From Vitellaria paradoxa (lineage: Eukaryota > Streptophyta > Magnoliopsida > Ericales > Sapotaceae), in assembly GCA_019916065.1 (NCBI GenBank), contig CM034240.1, forward strand, positions 46,858,238-46,922,237: a DNA stretch of 64,000 bases. Direction: 5' to 3'. A program made the translations under genes and the position numbers. The notes under the pieces were generated by a model. The model searched no databases and was not told the DNA's origin. It worked only from the letters and a program-made list of their open reading frames with translations. Each line of letters begins with the position of its first letter. The stretch's first letter is position 1. Shown piece by piece: positions 59,401 through 64,000 of this stretch.

Positions 59401-62400
59401 TTAAATTATTATTATTAGTTTTTATATTATAATATATTTGTTTAGAAAAAATCAATTCATAAGCACATTAGGAGTTTTGAGTTCTAAAATTCAAGTGGCC
59501 GAGGACGAGGAGTGTTCACTTTAAAAAATAATAGAACACGTTTAGATTAGTGTTCAACAGAATCCACACGTTAGGGAGTGTCCAACAAGTGTTGGTGTCC
59601 AACGTAGCACATCACATTCTTTGAAGTGTCCTTGATACAACATTTATTTTTTTTTTGCAGCCAGCATTGTTTTCCTTTTTTTCCCCTTTTGTCAGTGTCC
59701 AACGTAATATATCACATTCTTAGAAGTGTCCTTGATACGACATTTATTTTTTTATGCAGCTGGCATTGTTTTCCTTTTTCCCCCCTTCTGGAATTTTTCA
59801 GGGGTTCCTTCACTGAAAAAATCCTGAAATTTGATATTATTGCACTGAATCAAACTGATCTTTATGTAGATTTGGGCCACGTATGGTTGGAGGAGGGATG
59901 AGTTAATGTAGGATAGATATAGTGTCGTGGGAGATGGTATGATAAGGAAATGCAATATCTATGTTACAACGGGATAAGGAATATTTGATATGGTCTACTC
60001 TATGTTATATATGACATCCCATGTTTGGTTGGACATGGTGGATTGGGATAAGCAATACAAATTGGCAATTTCACCCGTTACAAAATTTATAGATGTCCAG
60101 CATATTCTTTTAATTTAAACAGGTAATTTGCCCATGGTAGGGAAATGCTAAATGCACTCCACTTATAACTTCCCGCACTCTATCCCCTCTCACAATCAAT
60201 AGTACTTTTTGAAATGTGAGAAGCTAAAATTGGAGTGCATTGAGCATTGCCCCCATTATATGTCGGACTAAATGAAAAACCATGTTATTACAAACCAATG
60301 AGCAATATACAAATTAAATGATAAATAACTAAATTGGTGTCATCGATCAAAACAAAAAAGGTTCAAATTTTATTGAAATATTATCTGATAGATTAATTAA
60401 ATAATTCTTATGTAATATTAAAATTATAAATCTGGTATTTTTGAATCTCTCTGATGTTTACCGTATAATTTTTATTTTACTATAATAATTAATTTATTAG
60501 TAGGGGTATTGTTTTTCGTTATTAATAACATCGAATATTTTTAAGTTGGGTTATTTTGTAGGCATTTAAGATTCCTATACCACGTTTGTCAAATCCTGGG
60601 ATTTGGTTTACCACCCCTTCCTGATATATAAAATCTCATGTTCATGGGATTGGTGTCCTTTCCCTAATTAATCTGCTAAATGTTGGATGGATACCAATTC
60701 CTATTCCGTACGTGTATGCCACCGAACAACCATACCCTTGATATGTTAATCATCAGGTAACAACCTGTCAAACAGTAACTGTCATCCCTTTTAATGCTGG
60801 ATTTCTTATCTCACTTGAGTGAGTGAGACAGGTCTTTATTTTGGAGTTTAAAGGCTTTTTGGTGGCTTATGTTATTTTTTTAAGTAATTCCTTATAGATT
60901 TTGTTTTGGTTTTATCGTAAAGTTGTTCTGGTGATTTTGCACTCTCTTAATTTTTGTTTGATAGTTTTTTCCACTGATGCACTAATATTGGTTGGGGACA
61001 GCTGCCTTCACTTCACTTTATCCTGTTGTTTCTTTTAAGGTTTCATAATATTGCACTGTAATTTTATGATGCTTTATGGTGATGTGGTTGTTTCACTTTC
61101 CGTTATTTTACAGTAAACATATCTGAACTGTAAACCCGCATGTGGTATGAATTACCAACCAATCTGCAGTAGGGGAAGGGGATGTTATGTTTATGCCTAT
61201 TTCTTTCATGATCATTCTATTGAGTTCGAAATAATGTTTATCAATTGTCTCAGGATACACACTTCCTCCTCACTGGTGGTGTTGAAAAAATTCTTCGCAT
61301 CTTTGACTTAAATCGACCGGATGCACCTCCAAGAGAAGTTGATAACTCTCCTGGTTCAATAAGAACTGTTGCATGGCTTCACAGTGACCAGACTATATTA
61401 AGTTCATGCTCTGATATTGGGGGTGTGAGGTATGCACAGAATTATTTGACGTGCCATATGTACCCTGGTGTCAATATGTGCATGTGCATGTGTTCTTTTT
61501 CTAATTCTTTCAACAATTCAAAGTTGGCTTCCTTAATTGATTGATTGAATTTTATGCACCTGTATTGTTAATTGAAATATGGATTAAAATAACATTATGC
61601 ATCATGAGTTCTTGACGTGTGCTAACAACATTTACACACTTTCTGGATTCAGTTTTGAGAGAGAATGATGGGTATGGAGGGGGAAAATCACTACTTGATT
61701 TGTTTGGATTGTTTCTGTATAGAGGAAGTGGAAAGTGAGTGGATGTGTCTTTTTTTTTTTTGGGGGGGGGGTGGGGGGGTTGGGGGAGGGGTGGAGAAAT
61801 GTGAGCATTTCACTTTTTTGATCTGACTGTCTTAAGTTAAGAGAACGTAAGTATAAATCTTAGCTTTTAAACTCCTTCACCTCCCTTCTCTTTATTATTA
61901 TTTGTCTAAAGACTCTAAACAAACAAGGGAAGGTAATCCTCCCGTTCCCTTAGAGTGTTCTATAACTAAATAAGATAGATTATCTAACCTCCATGCCCTT
62001 CTCATTCCTTTGATTCTCTTCATAACTTAACACTTCCTTTACTTCCCCTTATTTTCATGCAAATGGAGTGTTAAGTCTGACTATGTAGCAACATGACACA
62101 AGTATGTTGATATAATTTCTTATATTTCATGGTCATGATACCAGTTCCACTGTACAGAAATGTTTACATTTGTCTATTTTTTATTTTTAACCTTGTGCTT
62201 GTACTTCAAGTTTGATATTAACCCCGATTTCTCTCTTTTCTTGCATTTAAATCTTACATGCTTAAATGTGTAGTAATCTATTTGTTATTTACCATACTCC
62301 TGATCACTTTACTATCCTCATTTAAATGGATATTCTATAGGTTATGGGACATGAGAAGTGGCAAAATTGTCCAAACTCTTGAAACTGCATCCCCTGTAAC

Positions 62401-63547
62401 CAGTGCTGAAGTGAGTCAGGATGGCCGCTATATAACCACAGCAGATGGGTCCACGGTTAAGTTTTGGGACGCAAATCAGTAAGTATCAAATATTATTATT
62501 TGTGTCACTTGTCTAAGAATCCATGTGAATGGGTCATCATACTTCTGCTTTGTTCACATTTCAGTTTTGGATTGGTGAAGAGCTATAAAATGCCTTGCAA
62601 TGTCGAATCTGCATCATTGGAGCCAAAGCTTGGTAATAAGTTCATTGCTGGAGGAGAAGACATGTGGATTCGTGTTTTTGACTTCAACACTGGAGAAGAG
62701 ATTGGTAGGTACCTCGAACTGGTAGAATCAGTAGAAAATGAGGAAACTGTGTTGGATCTGAGTTTGTTGTCGGCTAGCTGTTGTGGAAGAATTATTAGAG
62801 GCACCACAGTAGTTGCTCTGTCCAAATGACATGGGTGTGGATATTGATACTATTTGCCTTTTCAATTCGCAACACTATGTCTTGCTGTTCCAGATGCCAC
62901 CCCGTGGTGTGTTGTTTGATGATGCATCCTTATGCAGAGTAAAACCATGACACAAAAATTGGATAAATCATTTGTTTGGTGTGACGACCTACTGGAGAAA
63001 AATATTGGGTACATGCTGGAACTTTTAACTTGTAGAAGATCAAACATGAATCTTTTCCCAGTAAACCTGTCCCTTCTGCCCTTGTACTTTCCCTTACTTT
63101 TATGGCTTCAACTAGGCAGGGTGTAATATGAACCTTTGATCTTTTGATTTTGTTCCATTTGTTAGTCTGTCCACAAATCTGTAAGCAGAGTTTATTTAGA
63201 TGATAACTCTCATTTACTTCCAAATATTCGTGTATATATATAATTTTGTTTTTTTGGTAGCTTAATTGTGTCCATATGTTTTTGCAGGGTGCAATAAGGG
63301 TCACCACGGTCCCGTCCACTGCGTCAGATTCTCACCTGGGGGGGAGTCCTATGCCTCAGGATCAGAAGATGGGACTATTAGAATATGGCAAACAGGTCCT
63401 TTGAATCATAATGAGAATGATGCATCTGCTAATGGTCCGACCGAGAAATTGAAGGTTCCGGCTGATGAGGTTGCCCTTAAGGTAGAGGGCTTTCATATTG
63501 GCAAAGAAGGAAATGACGGAGCGGAAGAAAAGGCAGCAGATGCCTGA
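56491..63547 (+). CDS. STRAP: STRAP-like WD40 repeat protein (serine/threonine kinase receptor-associated protein homologue)
   Basis: Seven exons: 56491-56608, 58516-58651, 58949-59030, 61254-61429, 62341-62478, 62565-62704 and 63288-63547 (TGA), giving 349 aa with all phases agreeing. The N terminus [20 protein letters not shown] leads a WD40 propeller with blade motifs [103 protein letters not shown] and [15 protein letters not shown]. An acidic, Ala-rich tail follows. The animal homologue STRAP/UNRIP binds TGF-beta receptors and is part of the SMN complex. Plants lack those receptors, so a scaffold role in RNP assembly or growth signalling is inferred, not shown. The length is near the usual about 340 aa. 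Introns 1 (1907 bp) and 3 (2223 bp) carry duplications and element remnants. Confidence 0.94.
56902..57141. repeat. 120-bp tandem duplication in STRAP intron 1
   Basis: Two copies start with GGTTGTAATTTCTTCTTAAT at 56902 and 57022 and run to the shared GAGAACTGAATTTATG(G/A)TTG. They differ in the central (TTA)n versus (AT)n microsatellite and a handful of substitutions. Confidence 0.85.
57290..57535 (+). mobile_element. Probable LINE 3' tail in STRAP intron 1
   Basis: The stretch ends TTTTAAATAAAATTATTTAT then TTATC followed by an A run (57519-57525), the usual form of plant LINE 3' ends. GGGTGCCAAGTGGGCA lies just upstream. No RT text is left. Confidence 0.4.
57640..58170. other. GC-richer unidentified segment in STRAP intron 1
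   Basis: This stretch is clearly GC-richer than the rest of the intron and contains CCGCCTAGCTGGGGAACTGC and GATCGATCGAAGGGGCTTCG. No frame is open for long and I recognise no family. It may be an old retroelement fragment or another insertion. Confidence 0.35.
59595..59797. repeat. 100-bp tandem duplication in STRAP intron 3
   Basis: Copies start with GTGTCCAACGTA at 59595 and 59695. Both contain AGAAGTGTCCTTGATAC-type text (TTTGAAGTG... in the first copy), a T run, and GCATTGTTTTCCTTTTT. Confidence 0.8.
59900..60780. other. Rest of STRAP intron 3: unplaced repeat-like DNA
   Basis: A CATCCCATGTTTGGTTGGAC stretch near 60008 and inverted-looking CCACGTTTGTCAAATCCTGG near 60582 suggest a decayed TIR element. 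Ends and target duplications could not be fixed. Confidence 0.3.
61751..61796 (+). repeat. T11 run followed by a G-quadruplex-type G tract in STRAP intron 4
   Basis: Eleven T residues (61751-61761) are followed by G10-T-G7-TT-G5-A-G4 with short loops, on the transcribed (sense) strand of the gene. Four G runs of at least four with loops of one or two bases fit the usual G4 pattern. Confidence 0.8.
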
Positions 63548-64000
63548 TTGAAAGTAGAACGTTTTAAGTTTCTACCTCATTCGTGAGTTGTGAGCATGTG
63601 GATGTGATTTTCTTTCTGGATTTCCTCATCTGGAATATAGTTAAATTTCTAGTAGCTCTTTTAACTTTTCTTTGCACGGTTTATAATTTCTTCCATTTTG
63701 TATCTTTTAATATGTTTGTTTGGGAATCCTGAATGCTTTTGTTATAATATACAAATGCTAATTTTTTGAGGATTTTATGGGTATTGAATATGTGGAGATT
63801 AACATGCCTCGGTGGGGTGTGGTGTGAATCACAATGAACTACTTAAAATAACTGGGCTATTTCACTGGAATTTGGGAGGTAAAATTGCAATTATCTGTCA
63901 AGTCTTATGATACCTTTAGGTCTATTATGACTGTCAGTCTTAACGATTTTTTTTTTTTTGGGGGGGGGGGAGGTGTAATTTTCCAGGTGCGGGTAACGGC
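63548..64000 (+). other. 3' UTR and downstream flank of the STRAP gene
   Basis: No further gene is seen. T/A-rich candidate polyadenylation sequence lies around 63680-63770. A T13-G11 run at 63947-63970 is near the window edge. Confidence 0.5.

Overview
The window is nuclear DNA from a flowering plant, most likely a eudicot. It is AT-rich, with intron-containing genes in long spacers full of microsatellites, MITE-like elements, LINE/SINE remnants and LTR retrotransposon pieces. Proteins match plant-specific families (CYP734A cytochrome P450, DUF642, BOR4-type borate exporter, Agenet/ENT protein) and splice sites are canonical GT-AG. I cannot name the species.

Layout. 1-4823: the 3' part of a plus-oriented LTR retrotransposon (polypurine tract and 3' LTR at 3912-4823). 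It carries an antisense, spliced, Transposase_28-like ORF that is interrupted by a solo LTR of the same family with a perfect 5-bp target duplication. 4824-8555: AT-rich, T-biased spacer. 8681-15293: complete five-exon CYP734A-type P450 (+), a probable brassinosteroid-inactivating enzyme, with MITEs and a dead LINE in its introns. 15294-19900: MITEs, a perfect 3 x 93 bp tandem repeat, a carboxylesterase relic and an LTR/PBS scar. 19903-21515: Agenet + ENT domain gene (-), probably with a long 5'-UTR intron reaching about 23.3 kb. 25853-28406: three-exon secreted DUF642 cell-wall protein (-). 32282-32674: intronless 130-aa conserved plant protein with a plastid-like N terminus (-). 36261-40903: thirteen-exon BOR4-like borate exporter (-), with a hAT-type MITE in intron 6. 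41-52 kb: gene-free and repeat-rich, with a SINE, a LINE relic and a TIR element. 52023-54381: 5'-truncated, multiply broken copy of proteasome ATPase RPT6 (-). 56491-63547: complete seven-exon STRAP-like WD40 gene (+).

The genes are unrelated housekeeping or single-copy plant genes and do not form a pathway or cluster. The most distinctive structures are the spliced antisense ORF inside the retroelement with its nested solo LTR; a group of small TIR elements whose ends converge on a GTTTGG core, several with TTA target duplications; a SINE with a duplicated A-rich tail; and the RPT6 pseudogene, which keeps its intron layout but has lost splice sites and ATPase residues. Exon boundaries were read by eye from splice consensus, reading-frame phase and recalled family sequences; no alignment or database search was run.
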